This document shows, one piece after another, positions 52,863 through 63,296 of a stretch of DNA of 64,000 nucleotides. A program made the position numbers and the translations under genes. The notes beneath the pieces were generated by a model. The model worked only from the letters and a program-made list of their open reading frames with translations. It was not told the origin of the DNA and did no database searches. Each line of letters begins with the position of its first letter. The stretch's first letter is position 1. Origin of the DNA: Streptomyces spiralis (GTDB lineage: Bacteria > Actinomycetota > Actinomycetes > Streptomycetales > Streptomycetaceae); NCBI RefSeq assembly GCF_014654675.1, contig NZ_BNBC01000010.1, positions 1-64,000 of the forward strand. The letters are read 5' to 3'.

Positions 52863-54458
52863 ATGACCACCGTCTCGGACCGGCCCGCGATCCCGTCGAA
52901 CTTCCCGGAACCGCCCCTGTCGGTCCGTCAGGTGCTCGCCCTGGAACGGGTGCTCGCCGGGGAGCCGGAGGTGGTCGCCGGCGCGGGCCACCTCGACCGG
53001 CCCGTGCGCTGGGTGCACGTCGCCGAGGCGGCGGACGTCGGCGTGATGCTCAACGGCGGCGAGATGGTGCTGACCACCGGGGTGCTGCTCGCCGGCGACG
53101 AGGAGAAACAGGCCGAGTACATCCGCTCCCTGCACCGCGCCGAGGCCGCGGCCGTCGTCCTCGGCCTCGGGCGGGCGTTCCCCAGGCCGCCGGACGTGAT
53201 GCGGCGGGCCGCCGAGCGGTGCGGGCTGCCCCTGGTGGTCCTGCACCGCCCGTTCCCGTTCGCCGAGCTGACCGAGGAGGTCCAGTCCCGGCTTGTACGG
53301 CAGAAGTTCGCCGCCGTCAGCCTGTCGGAGTCCGTACGCACCGCCCTGACCGCACTGATCACCGCGGGCGCCCCGCTCCAGGCGCTGCTGGACGAGATCG
53401 CCCAGCACAGCGCCTGCCCCGTCGTCGTCACCAACCTCGCCCACCGCGTCCTCGCCACGGCGGGGGAGCGGTCGGCGGTGGACGACGTGCTGCGCGACTG
53501 GGAACGCATCGCCCGGCAGGCAGGGGGCAGCGAGGGCGACGGCTGGATCCGCGCCGAACTCGGCGGGCGCGGGGAGCGCTGGGGGCGGATCGTGCTGTGC
53601 GGGCACCGCGGGGACATCGCCACCGGACGGCTGCTGGCCGACCGCGCCGCCGAGGCCCTCGTGCTGCACCGGATGCTCGGCGGCGCCGCGGGCCGCACCT
53701 GGGAGGAGCAGTCCGCGCAGGGCCTGCTGACCGACCTGCTCAGCGGGGTCGTACCGGCCCGGCAGCTGCTGCCCCGGGCCCGCGCCGCCGGACTGCCCGT
53801 CAACCGGCGCACCTTCGTGCCCCTCGTGGTGCGGGACGGCGAGCCCGCCGAACTCGACCGGCTGCTGCGGCTGCTGGGGCTGCGCGGGCTCGTCGCCGAG
53901 ATCGGCGGGCAGGGCGACGGCTCCACCGCCGTCCTGCTCAGCCTCGCCCGCGACCAGGACGCCGACGCCCTCACCGAGCACTTCGCGGCCCGGCTGCGCA
54001 CCGAGTCGCACCGGGCCGGCACGGTCGTCGCCGCCGCGGACGCCCGCACCGCCTGGGACGACGTGCCCACCGGGCTGCGCGAGGCCCGGCACGTCGCCGA
54101 CGCCGTGGCGGACTCCGCCCCCGCCCTCGACCTCCCGGCCGTCGTGCGGCTGAGGGACGTGCACCTGCGCGGCCTGGTCCGGCTGCTGCGGGACGACCCG
54201 CATGTGCAGTCCTTCGCCGAGCGGGAGCTGAACGGGCTGCTGTGCCGGTCCGACCGCGACCTGCTCGCCGTGCTGCGCACCTACCTCGCCACCGGCCGCA
54301 ACAAGTCCCGCACCGCCCAGCTCCACCACGTCTCCCGGCCCGCGCTCTACCGCCGCCTGGAGGCCATACAGGCCCGCCTCGGGGTGGACCTCGACGACTT
54401 CGAACAGGCCGCCTCGGTGCACATAGCCCTCCTCGCACATGACGCGCAACAGCAGTGA
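52863..54458 (+). CDS. pucR: PucR-family transcriptional regulator
   Basis: The protein has 531 residues. The N-terminal PucR purine-catabolism sensor domain (SVRQVLALERVLAGEPEVVAG, LDRPVRWVHVAEAADV, LTTGVLLAG) leads to a C-terminal helix-turn-helix (LRTYLATGRNKSRTAQLHHV, then LYRRLEAIQARLGVDL). PucR proteins control purine or pyrimidine use. It lies in the middle of the cluster between two catabolic sub-operons. Confidence 0.94.
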   Translation: MTTVSDRPAIPSNFPEPPLSVRQVLALERVLAGEPEVVAGAGHLDRPVRWVHVAEAADVGVMLNGGEMVLTTGVLLAGDEEKQAEYIRSLHRAEAAAVVLGLGRAFPRPPDVMRRAAERCGLPLVVLHRPFPFAELTEEVQSRLVRQKFAAVSLSESVRTALTALITAGAPLQALLDEIAQHSACPVVVTNLAHRVLATAGERSAVDDVLRDWERIARQAGGSEGDGWIRAELGGRGERWGRIVLCGHRGDIATGRLLADRAAEALVLHRMLGGAAGRTWEEQSAQGLLTDLLSGVVPARQLLPRARAAGLPVNRRTFVPLVVRDGEPAELDRLLRLLGLRGLVAEIGGQGDGSTAVLLSLARDQDADALTEHFAARLRTESHRAGTVVAAADARTAWDDVPTGLREARHVADAVADSAPALDLPAVVRLRDVHLRGLVRLLRDDPHVQSFAERELNGLLCRSDRDLLAVLRTYLATGRNKSRTAQLHHVSRPALYRRLEAIQARLGVDLDDFEQAASVHIALLAHDAQQQ

Positions 54459-54629
54459 AACCCGTGACCACCTGGGGAAACGGCGGTGCAACATGGGATG
54501 GACCCGGAGTGACACGGTGGCACGCCACGCCCCCGCGGACGTGACACGGTGCACCTCAAAGCGGCCCCGCCGGCTTCCTACGCTCTGCGGACACCGCACA
54601 CCCCGCACACCGAACGAGCGGAGGTCCCG

Positions 54630-55472
54630 ATGAGCCGTGTGATCCGTGCCGCCCTCTTCCAGACCGCCTGGACCGGCGACAAGGAATCCATGATCCAGGT
54701 CCATGAGCAGGCCGCGCGCGACGCCGCCGCACAGGGCGCCCAGGTCCTGTGCTTCCAGGAGCTGTTCTACGGCCCGTACTTCTGCCAGGTGCAGGACCCG
54801 GCCTTCTACGAGTACGCCGAGCAGATCCCCGAGGGTCCGATCGTCCGGCGCTTCCAGGCGCTCGCCAAGGAGCTGGGCATCGTCCTCGTCCTGCCGATGT
54901 ACGAGGAGGAGCAGCCCGGCGTCCTCTACAACACCGCGGCCGTGATCGACGCCGACGGCTCCTACCTCGGCAAGTACCGCAAGACCCACATCCCCCAGGT
55001 CCGCGGCTTCTGGGAGAAGTTCTACTTCCGTCCCGGCAACAGCGGCTGGCCCGTCTTCGATACCAAGGTGGGCAAGGTCGGCGTCTACATCTGCTACGAC
55101 CGGCACTTCCCGGAGGGCTGGCGCGCCCTGGGCCTGGCCGGCGCCGAGATCGTCTTCAACCCTTCGGCCACCTCGCGCGGCCTGTCCGGCTATCTGTGGC
55201 AGCTGGAGCAGCCGGCGGCGGCCGTCGCCAACGAGTACTTCGTGGGCGCGATCAACCGGGTCGGCGTCGAGGAGTACGGGGACAACGACTTCTACGGCAC
55301 CTCCTACTTCGTCGACCCCGAGGCGCAGTTCGTCGGCGAGGTGGCGAGCGACAAGGAGACCGAACTCGTCGTCCGCGACCTGGACCTGGCCAAGCTGCGC
55401 GAGGTCCGCGACCGCTGGCAGTTCTACCGCGACCGCGCGCCGGGGGCCTACACGCCGCTGACCGCCCCGTGA
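54630..55472 (+). CDS. Nitrilase-superfamily hydrolase, beta-ureidopropionase-like (copy 2)
   Basis: The protein has 280 residues from the ATG at 54630 (GGAGG upstream). It has the same catalytic motifs and length as copy 1 at 50571: CFQELFYGPYFCQV, YRKTHIPQVRGFW and ICYDRHFPEGW. It differs mainly in the region before the catalytic Lys and at the C-terminus. It heads a unit with dihydropyrimidinase, so this copy is the more obvious N-carbamoyl-beta-alanine amidohydrolase. A TACGCT -10-like sequence lies near 54579. Confidence 0.92.
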   Translation: MSRVIRAALFQTAWTGDKESMIQVHEQAARDAAAQGAQVLCFQELFYGPYFCQVQDPAFYEYAEQIPEGPIVRRFQALAKELGIVLVLPMYEEEQPGVLYNTAAVIDADGSYLGKYRKTHIPQVRGFWEKFYFRPGNSGWPVFDTKVGKVGVYICYDRHFPEGWRALGLAGAEIVFNPSATSRGLSGYLWQLEQPAAAVANEYFVGAINRVGVEEYGDNDFYGTSYFVDPEAQFVGEVASDKETELVVRDLDLAKLREVRDRWQFYRDRAPGAYTPLTAP

Positions 55473-55503
55473 CCGCAACCGTCCACCTGGCAGGAGAGGG
55501 AGC

Positions 55504-56907
55504 ATGAGCAGCCGTACCGTCATCCGCGGTGGCCTCGTCATCACCGCCGCCGACGAGATCCACGCCGACGTGCTGATCGAGGACGGCCGTATCGCCGCCC
55601 TCGCGGCCTCCGGCACCCCGGCCGCCGAGGCGTTCACCGCCGAACGGACCATCGACGCGACCGGCAAGTACGTGATCCCGGGCGGGGTCGACGGCCACAC
55701 CCACATGGAGATGCCGTTCGGCGGCACCTACGCCTCCGACACCTTCGAGACCGGCACCCGTGCCGCCGCCTGGGGCGGCACCACCACCATCGTCGACTTC
55801 GCCATCCAGAGCGTCGGCGGCTCCCTGCGCGAGGGCCTGGACGCCTGGCACGCCAAGGCCGAGGGGCACTGCTCCATCGACTACGGGTTCCACATGATCG
55901 TCTCCGATGTGAACGAGGAGACGCTGAAGGAGATGGACCTGCTGGTGGAGGAGGGCGTCACCTCCTTCAAGCAGTTCATGGCCTACCCCGGGGTCTTCTA
56001 CAGCGACGACGGCCAGATCCTGCGGGCCATGCAGCGTGCCGCCGACAACGGCGGGCTGATCATGATGCACGCGGAGAACGGCATCGCCATCGACGTCCTG
56101 GTGGAGCAGGCCCTCGCCCGTGGCGAGACCGATCCGCGCTACCACGGCGAGGTCCGCAAGGCCCTGCTGGAGGCCGAGGCCACCCATCGCGCGATCCGCC
56201 TGGCACAGGTCGCGGGCGCCCCCCTGTACGTCGTGCACGTCTCGGCGCGCGAGGCCGTCGCCGAGCTGGCCAGGGCGCGCGACGAGGGACTGCCCGTGTT
56301 CGGCGAGACCTGCCCGCAGTACCTGTTCCTGTCCACCGACAACCTCGCCGAGCCCGACTTCGAGGGCGCGAAGTACGTGTGCTCGACGCCCCTGCGCCCC
56401 AAGGACCACCAGGCGGCGCTGTGGAAGGGGCTGCGCACCAACGACCTCCAGGTGGTCTCCACCGACCACTGCCCGTTCTGCTTCAGCGGCCAGAAGGAGC
56501 TGGGCCGGGGCGACTTCTCCAAGATCCCCAACGGCATGCCGGGCGTGGAGAACCGCATGGACCTCCTCCACCAGGCCGTCGTCGACGGACACATCTCGCG
56601 CCGCCGCTGGATCGAGATCGCCTGCGCCACCCCGGCCCGGATGTTCGGCATGTACCCCACGAAGGGCACCATCGCCCCCGGCGCCGACGCCGACGTCGTC
56701 ATCTACGACCCGCACGCCGAGCAGGTCCTCTCCGCCGAGACCCACCACATGAACGTCGACTACTCGGCCTACGAGGGCCGGCGCGTCACCGGCCGGGTGG
56801 AGACCGTGCTCTCCCGCGGCGAGCCGGTGATCACCGAACGGGAGTACACGGGACGTCCCGGCCACGGCGTCTACACGCCTCGCTCCACCTGTCAGTACCT
56901 CAACTAG
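55504..56907 (+). CDS. hydA: Dihydropyrimidinase / hydantoinase
   Basis: The protein has 467 residues of the amidohydrolase superfamily. The metal-binding DGHTHMEMP is near residue 63, the carbamylated Lys is in TSFKQFMAYPG (near 155), further His ligands lie in MMHAENG and YVVHVSARE, and the Asp is in VSTDHCPF. It opens dihydrouracil, dihydrothymine or hydantoin rings to N-carbamoyl-beta-amino acids, the substrate of the preceding gene. AGGAGAGGGAGC precedes the ATG. Confidence 0.95.
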   Translation: MSSRTVIRGGLVITAADEIHADVLIEDGRIAALAASGTPAAEAFTAERTIDATGKYVIPGGVDGHTHMEMPFGGTYASDTFETGTRAAAWGGTTTIVDFAIQSVGGSLREGLDAWHAKAEGHCSIDYGFHMIVSDVNEETLKEMDLLVEEGVTSFKQFMAYPGVFYSDDGQILRAMQRAADNGGLIMMHAENGIAIDVLVEQALARGETDPRYHGEVRKALLEAEATHRAIRLAQVAGAPLYVVHVSAREAVAELARARDEGLPVFGETCPQYLFLSTDNLAEPDFEGAKYVCSTPLRPKDHQAALWKGLRTNDLQVVSTDHCPFCFSGQKELGRGDFSKIPNGMPGVENRMDLLHQAVVDGHISRRRWIEIACATPARMFGMYPTKGTIAPGADADVVIYDPHAEQVLSAETHHMNVDYSAYEGRRVTGRVETVLSRGEPVITEREYTGRPGHGVYTPRSTCQYLN

Positions 56908-56926
56908 GAAGAGGGCCAAGGACGCC

Positions 56927-57952
56927 ATGGACTTCGGACTCGTCCTGCAGACCGACCCGCCGGCCTCCCGCGTCATCAGCCTGATGCAGCGGGCCGAGCG
57001 CAACGGCTTCCGCTACGGCTGGACCTTCGACTCCGCCGTGCTCTGGCAGGAGCCGTTCGTCATCTACAGCCAGATCCTCGCGAACACCGAGAGCCTGACG
57101 GTCGGCCCGATGGTCACCAACCCGGGCACCCGCACCTGGGAGGTGACCGCCTCCACCTTCGCCACCCTCAACGACATGTTCGGCAACCGCACGGTCTGCG
57201 GCATCGGCCGCGGCGACTCCGCGATGCGCGTCGCGGGCCGCAAACCCAACACGCTGGCCCGGATCAGCGAGGCCATGAAGGTCATCCGGGCCCTGGCCCG
57301 GGGAGAGGAGGCCGACCTCGGTGGGGGCACGGTGATCAGGTTCCCCTGGACCAAGCCGGGCGCCGAACTCCCCGTCTGGATGGCCGCGTACGGCCCCAAG
57401 GCGCTGAAGATGACCGGCGAGGAGGCCGACGGGTTCATTCTCCAGCTCGCCGACCTCTATCTGACCGAGTACATGGTCAAGGCGGTCAAGGACGCGGCGG
57501 CAGCGGCCGGACGCGACCCGGCGGAGGTGACGATCTGCGTCGCCGCCCCCGCCTATGTCACCGCCGACGACTCGCCCGAGGCCCTCGCCCACGCCCGCGA
57601 GCAGTGCCGCTGGTTCGGCGGCATGGTCGGCAACCACGTCGCCGACCTGGTCGCCCGCTACGGCGAGCACTCCGCCGCCGTACCCGAGGAACTCACCGAC
57701 TACATCAAGTCCCGCCAGGGCTACGACTACGCCCACCACGGGCGCAGCGGCAACCCGGACACCGCCTTCGTGCCCGACGAGATCGTCGACCGGTTCTGCC
57801 TGATCGGACCGGTCGAGAAGCACATCGAGAAGCTGAACGCGCTGCGCGAACTGGGCGTCGACCAGTTCGCCGTGTACGACATGCACGACGCGCAGGAAGC
57901 CGTGATCGACGCGTACGGCCGCGAGGTCATTCCCGTCGTCAACTCCAGATAA
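56927..57952 (+). CDS. LLM-class F420-dependent oxidoreductase (TIGR03842-like)
   Basis: The protein has 341 residues with the luciferase-like monooxygenase barrel: MDFGLVLQTDPPASR, GMVTNPGTRTWE-type segments (here VGPMVTNPGTRTWEV), CGIGRGDSAMR, and LPVWMAAYGPKALKMTGEEA. I associate this with TIGR03842, a family seen next to dihydropyrimidinase genes. It lies 19 bp after hydA in the same operon. It may perform the oxidoreductive step that a dihydropyrimidine dehydrogenase would do, using F420 or flavin; that is inference. Confidence 0.9.
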   Translation: MDFGLVLQTDPPASRVISLMQRAERNGFRYGWTFDSAVLWQEPFVIYSQILANTESLTVGPMVTNPGTRTWEVTASTFATLNDMFGNRTVCGIGRGDSAMRVAGRKPNTLARISEAMKVIRALARGEEADLGGGTVIRFPWTKPGAELPVWMAAYGPKALKMTGEEADGFILQLADLYLTEYMVKAVKDAAAAAGRDPAEVTICVAAPAYVTADDSPEALAHAREQCRWFGGMVGNHVADLVARYGEHSAAVPEELTDYIKSRQGYDYAHHGRSGNPDTAFVPDEIVDRFCLIGPVEKHIEKLNALRELGVDQFAVYDMHDAQEAVIDAYGREVIPVVNSR

Positions 57953-57978
57953 CCGGTCGCCATCCGATTGGGCTGCCC

Positions 57979-59511
<1,533 letters not shown>

Positions 59512-59559
59512 CGGGCGGCCCGAGACCCGAGGCGGGAAGGGCGGACGGGAGGGCGGCCC

Positions 59560-59590
59560 GAAGGGCGGTCAGTTCTCCTGGCCGCCCTTC
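59560..59590. terminator. Bidirectional terminator between the permease and the DUF3558-like gene
   Basis: GAAGGGCGG (59560-59568) and CCGCCCTTC (59582-59590) form a perfect 9-bp stem between convergent genes; the right arm and loop lie inside the end of the minus-strand gene. Confidence 0.6.
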
Positions 59591-60282
59591 AGCGCGGCCA
59601 CGGCTTCCCGGGCGGCCTTGATGGCCCCCTTGTTGATCTCGTCCGTGCCCGGCGCCTTCTTCGTCTCGAAGTCGCTGCCGTTGTACGTGACGGTCACCAG
59701 CGCGTTGGAGGCCCGCACCATCACCACGCCCTCGCGGGTCTGCTGCTTGTCCTCCGTGGTGAGGTTGACGACGGAGTAGGCGGCGTCACCGAGGTCGGGC
59801 ACCTGGCCGCCGCCGCTCTTCTCCGCGGTGCGCTGCTCGTACGACTTCCGTGCCGCCGCGTCCGACTGCGTGATCTCGAAGGACACGTCGAGCCAGCGGT
59901 AGTCGTACCCCTTCAGTGCGTTCCAGGAGCAGGTGCGGCGGACCTTGGTGTCCGTCGACGGGATCTCCTTGCCCGCCGTCTTCGCACCCGGCACCAGCGA
60001 GCCGATCGTCTTGGTGGCGATGGCCGTGCACGGCGCCGGAGCGGCCGCGTACGCCTTGGACACGGCGGTCGACGAGGGCCCCGTGTCCGAGCCGGACGAG
60101 GAGGACGTGGACGACGAGGAGGACCCGGCGTCGGAGGCGTGGGTGTCCTGCCCGGCGGCCCGGTGCCCGTCGGCGGACGACGCCGCGAACGGCCCGGACG
60201 TCAGCGCCCAGCCCGCACAGGCCAGTACGACGACCGGGGTCAGCCGCGCGGTGAGCGCGAGCGGCAGGGGAAGATCACGCAC
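59569..60282 (-). CDS. Secreted DUF3558-like protein
   Basis: The protein has 237 residues from the GTG at 60282. A hydrophobic N-terminal signal (LTARLTPVVVLACAGWALT) is followed by a low-complexity Ser-rich linker (SDAGSSSSSTSSSSGSDTG) and a folded domain with the two Cys of the DUF3558 pattern (PCTAIATKTIGSLVPGA; RRTCSWNALKGYDYRW). Lacking an obvious lipobox Cys placement, it may be secreted or membrane-anchored. The open frame extending to 61098 is an antisense shadow of the lipoate ligase gene. Function unknown. Confidence 0.8.
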   Translation of the reverse strand: MRDLPLPLALTARLTPVVVLACAGWALTSGPFAASSADGHRAAGQDTHASDAGSSSSSTSSSSGSDTGPSSTAVSKAYAAAPAPCTAIATKTIGSLVPGAKTAGKEIPSTDTKVRRTCSWNALKGYDYRWLDVSFEITQSDAAARKSYEQRTAEKSGGGQVPDLGDAAYSVVNLTTEDKQQTREGVVMVRASNALVTVTYNGSDFETKKAPGTDEINKGAIKAAREAVAALKGGQEN

Positions 60283-60440
60283 GGCGCACTTCTCGTGTGG
60301 GGGACGATGCGGAGGCCGTCCACAGCATGGACGGTACGACAGTGTCACACGAGTCCCTGTGGGACGAAAGTGCGAACTCGCTGCGTGCTCGGGCGGTGAC
60401 GGAGCCAGGACATCCGGGCACGCGTGGGGGTGTCCGTGCG

Positions 60441-61505
60441 TCAGGGCACCCGTGCCGTCCATTCCGGTGTGCCGAACTTCGTCCGGGCCAACTGCTCGGC
60501 GCGGGCCAGCTCCTCGTCGGTGACCTTGCCCTCCGACAGTCCGTAGCGGCCGTCGAAGGACTCGATCATCCGCTCGATGACGGCCTCGCGCGCGAGCCCG
60601 GTCTGCCGGCGCAGCGGGTCCACCCGCTTCTTCGCGCTCTTCGTGCCCTTGTCGGACAGCTTCTCCCGGCCGATCCTCAGCACCTGGACCATCTTGTCGG
60701 CGTCGATGTCGTAGGACATGGTCACGTGGTGCAGCACCGCGCCGGGGCCGCCGCCGGGACCCACGATCCGCTTCTGCGCGGCGCCGGCGATCTTGCCCTG
60801 GTCGGTGGCGATGTCGTTCAGCGGCTCGTACCAGGCGCGGATCCCCATGTCGCCGAGCGCGCCGAGCACCCAGTCGTCGAGGTAGGCGTAGCTGTCCTGG
60901 AAGGACAGCCCCTGCACCAGCGCCTCGGGCACCGACAGCGAGTACGTGATCGTGTTGCCCGGCTCGACGAACATCGCGCCGCCGCCGGAGATCCGGCGCA
61001 CCACCTCGACGCCGTGCCGGGCGGCGCCCTCGGCGTCCACCTCGTTGCGCAGCGACTGGAAGCTGCCGATAATCACGGCGGGGGCGGCCCACTCCCACAC
61101 GCGCAGCGTCGGAGGACGCCTGCCCGCGGCGACCTCGGCCGTCAGCACCTCGTCCAGCGCCATGTGCAGCGCGGGGGACTGGGGGCCGTCGTGGATCAGC
61201 TGCCAGTCGTAGTCCGTCCAGTCGGTGGCGTGCGCCAGCGCGCGCCGCACCGCGACGCCGACGCCTTCCGAGGTCAGCCCGTACATCACCGTGCCCGACG
61301 GCAGCGCGGCGTCGATCCGGGCGGCCAGGCCCGCCGCGTCCGTCTCTACGGGGGCGCCCTCCAGCGCGCCGTTCACGGCGTCCAGCGCCTCGTCCGGCTC
61401 CAGGAAGAAGTCACCCGCCACCCGCACCTGCCGCAGCACGCCGTCGTCGGCCTCCACGTCCACGACGACGAGCTTCCCGCCCGGCACCTTGTACTCACCG
61501 TGCAC
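60441..61505 (-). CDS. Lipoate-protein ligase family protein
   Basis: The protein has 354 residues from the GTG at 61505. The catalytic domain has MALDEVLTAEVAAGR, RRISGGGAMFVEPGN and the lysine region GKIAGAAQKRIVG. About 85 residues ahead of it (KVPGGKLVVVDVEADDG, DFFLEPDEALDAVNGALEG) look like the lipoate-ligase accessory domain that usually follows the catalytic domain, so the order is swapped. It would attach lipoate or octanoate to E2/H-protein targets. Confidence 0.9.
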   Translation of the reverse strand: MHGEYKVPGGKLVVVDVEADDGVLRQVRVAGDFFLEPDEALDAVNGALEGAPVETDAAGLAARIDAALPSGTVMYGLTSEGVGVAVRRALAHATDWTDYDWQLIHDGPQSPALHMALDEVLTAEVAAGRRPPTLRVWEWAAPAVIIGSFQSLRNEVDAEGAARHGVEVVRRISGGGAMFVEPGNTITYSLSVPEALVQGLSFQDSYAYLDDWVLGALGDMGIRAWYEPLNDIATDQGKIAGAAQKRIVGPGGGPGAVLHHVTMSYDIDADKMVQVLRIGREKLSDKGTKSAKKRVDPLRRQTGLAREAVIERMIESFDGRYGLSEGKVTDEELARAEQLARTKFGTPEWTARVP

Positions 61506-61769
61506 TGTCCGGCCCTCCGTTCCCGCCGCACGAGATCAACGCCGGGGGCGGTCGGGGTGTTCCCGATCCCTGTGACGTGACTGTGACCGGAACTGCGGCT
61601 TCCAACTCGGCCCCGCCGAGCGCGCCCTGATGGCTGTCCCGGTGCGGAGAGACGGCGGCAGGATCGACGTGGGCGACCACGGTTCCGCTTCGCGCGCTGC
61701 CCGCTCGACTACATGGTGGCACGCCGGTCACACCGTCGTCGGGCCGCCGTCCCACCCGGAACGGGGCGA
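61506..61769. other. Gap before the IS701 fragment
   Basis: No gene is supportable. It probably includes the lipoate ligase promoter on the minus strand and transposon-derived sequence at its right end. Confidence 0.4.
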
Positions 61770-61986
61770 TGCTCTTCCGTACAGCCTCCGCGGCTCCACC
61801 TCACGCCGACGGTGCCGTTCTCGTCGTCGACGAGACGGGCTCTGTGACGAAGGGACGGGCCTCGGTGGGCTTGCAACGGCAGTACACCGGCACCGCAGGC
61901 CGCATCGAGAGCTCCCAGGCCGGCGTGTTCCTCGCCTGGCCACAACCGGGGACGCGTTGATCGACCGCCGGCTCTGTCTGCCCTGA
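61770..61986 (+). pseudogene. IS701-family transposase fragment
   Basis: A stretch of about 70 codons matches the IS701 transposase core: [20 protein letters not shown], then [20 protein letters not shown]. After GVFLAW a frame change is needed to continue into [11 protein letters not shown], and the frame then stops. Both ends of the transposase are missing. The signature Lys-Lys after DETG is altered. It is a dead remnant. Confidence 0.75.
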
Positions 61987-62016
61987 CTTCGCGAGCTGCT
62001 CTCCGCGTCGCGCGGA

Positions 62017-62298
62017 TTACGACTGACCGACAACCTCGTTGATCTCCAAGGTGTGGCTGGCCACAAGACCTCCCGCATCGACGGCTGCCAGCCTGGCGAG
62101 TGCGGCGCGAGCGGCATCCTCTGATTCAAAGATCAGCACGGCAGTCCCGGTGTCACGCTCGTCCACGGCATGGAGGAACGTAGCGCTGACGAAGCCATCG
62201 AGGGCCCTGACGCCCGGGAGGACTTTGTCCTCCACAATCTTCCGGATGTCCTTCACGCGGCTCACGTCGAAGTGATCCCTGCCAATTACTGCGTACAT
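62017..62298 (-). CDS. Small dimeric alpha-beta barrel (ABM-like) protein
   Basis: The protein has 93 residues from the ATG at 62298 (GAGAGGAAAACG upstream). It begins MYAVIGRDHFDVSRVKD and continues DKVLPGVRALDGFVSATFLH and TAVLIFESEDAARAALARL, the beta-alpha-beta pattern of antibiotic-biosynthesis-monooxygenase/ferredoxin-like barrels. No catalytic residue can be assigned. It lies between IS701 and group II intron remnants and is divergent from a YCII-like gene. Confidence 0.75.
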   Translation of the reverse strand: MYAVIGRDHFDVSRVKDIRKIVEDKVLPGVRALDGFVSATFLHAVDERDTGTAVLIFESEDAARAALARLAAVDAGGLVASHTLEINEVVGQS

Positions 62299-62329
62299 CG
62301 TTTTCCTCTCCGTCCACCGTCCAGGGTCG

Positions 62330-62640
62330 TTGCACCACGGCAAGGTGGGAGACAAATGCGTTCTGGCCCTGGTGAAGGTGTTCCCCAAGGCGGGCATCCT
62401 CGGCGAGGACAAAGGTCTCGAGGTCGACCTGTGCCGGTGCTCGCAAGGCTCTCGCCGTTGCTGAGAAACGTGGCCCTGTCCGTGCTGGACGAGTACATCG
62501 CCCAGGCGCCGGGCGGACCTCGTGTCGAGCAATTTCAGCAGGCCAAGCGTCGCCGGACTGGTCTGCCCAACCACCGGTCGATCCGGTATGCGGACGAGTG
62601 GTGCCCGGCGGTATCGGGTACCCGAGTTTGCCCAGAGGTC
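62330..62640 (+). pseudogene. Group II intron reverse transcriptase/maturase fragment
   Basis: Two frames together read as the middle of an intron-encoded reverse transcriptase. KVGDKCVLALVKVFPKAGIL is followed, after a frameshift near 62440, by RLSPLLRNVALSVLDEYIAQ, then KRRRTGLPNHRSIRYADEW. Intact proteins have GILSPLLANxALSVLDE and YADDW, so the second catalytic Asp of YADD is Glu here. Both ends are missing and no intron RNA domains were recognised. Beyond 62640 to 62924 I see nothing supportable. Confidence 0.7.
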
Positions 62641-62924
62641 CTGCGTCCCGACTGCCGACCGAGAGGCGACGGCGTCCATCAGCCCATGCTCGGCATCGCC
62701 GAGACAGGCCCCTTCCTCTGCATGCCGGGCAGGGTTCACCCCGCATGCCCGACCTGCTGCCTCGTGCCGGCGGCCGACATCGTCGGATTCGGCAGGCATC
62801 CACTTGATCAACCCGAGGATCCCCCACACCGTCCACCAGCGTGGCAGCGTCCCCCGTCAAACGACAGCGCGCCCGCGAAACACGCGTTGCGGACGCAGAC
62901 CCAGGCGCAAAACAGGAGAGCGCA

Positions 62925-63215
62925 ATGTGGTACCTCGTGGAACTCGAGTACATTCCCGATAAGTTCGCCCCCGTGCGTCCCGATCACCGCAACTACCTCG
63001 TCGGGCTCACACGGGAGGGAAAGCTGGGCTTCGCGGGCCGGTTCGACGACGACAGCGGCGGCGTTTTCCTGTACGGACCGGGCACGGAGCAGGAACTACA
63101 GACCTTGATGGACAATGATCCGTACATCCTCGAAGGCGTTGTGGCCCGACGAACGGTGCGCCCGTTCGTTCCCGGTGTTGCCTTCGGCCTGCTACCCGAG
63201 GACCACTACGAGTGA
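62925..63215 (+). CDS. YCII-related protein
   Basis: The protein has 96 residues from the ATG at 62925 with AGGAGAGC upstream. It has the YCII/DGPF pattern: YLVELEYIPDKFAPVRPDHRNYLVGL (first half), GKLGFAGRFDDDSGGVFLY, and DNDPYILEGVVARRTVRPF, including the conserved Asp-Pro. Such proteins are small ferredoxin-like barrels of uncertain, possibly lyase-like, function. The preceding several hundred bases hold intron remnant, so its promoter is uncertain. Confidence 0.85.
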   Translation: MWYLVELEYIPDKFAPVRPDHRNYLVGLTREGKLGFAGRFDDDSGGVFLYGPGTEQELQTLMDNDPYILEGVVARRTVRPFVPGVAFGLLPEDHYE

Positions 63216-63296
63216 CCCGAACCGGTTCGGGGAATTCCTCGTGGCGAAGACGTCACAGGGCGACGGCCCGCCGCAGCCACGACCGACGCTGTCCGC

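Noticed and set aside
60283..61098. Long N-terminal extension of the DUF3558-like gene
   Set aside because: The extension lies within the lipoate ligase gene in a shadow frame; the signal peptide begins at the GTG at 60282.
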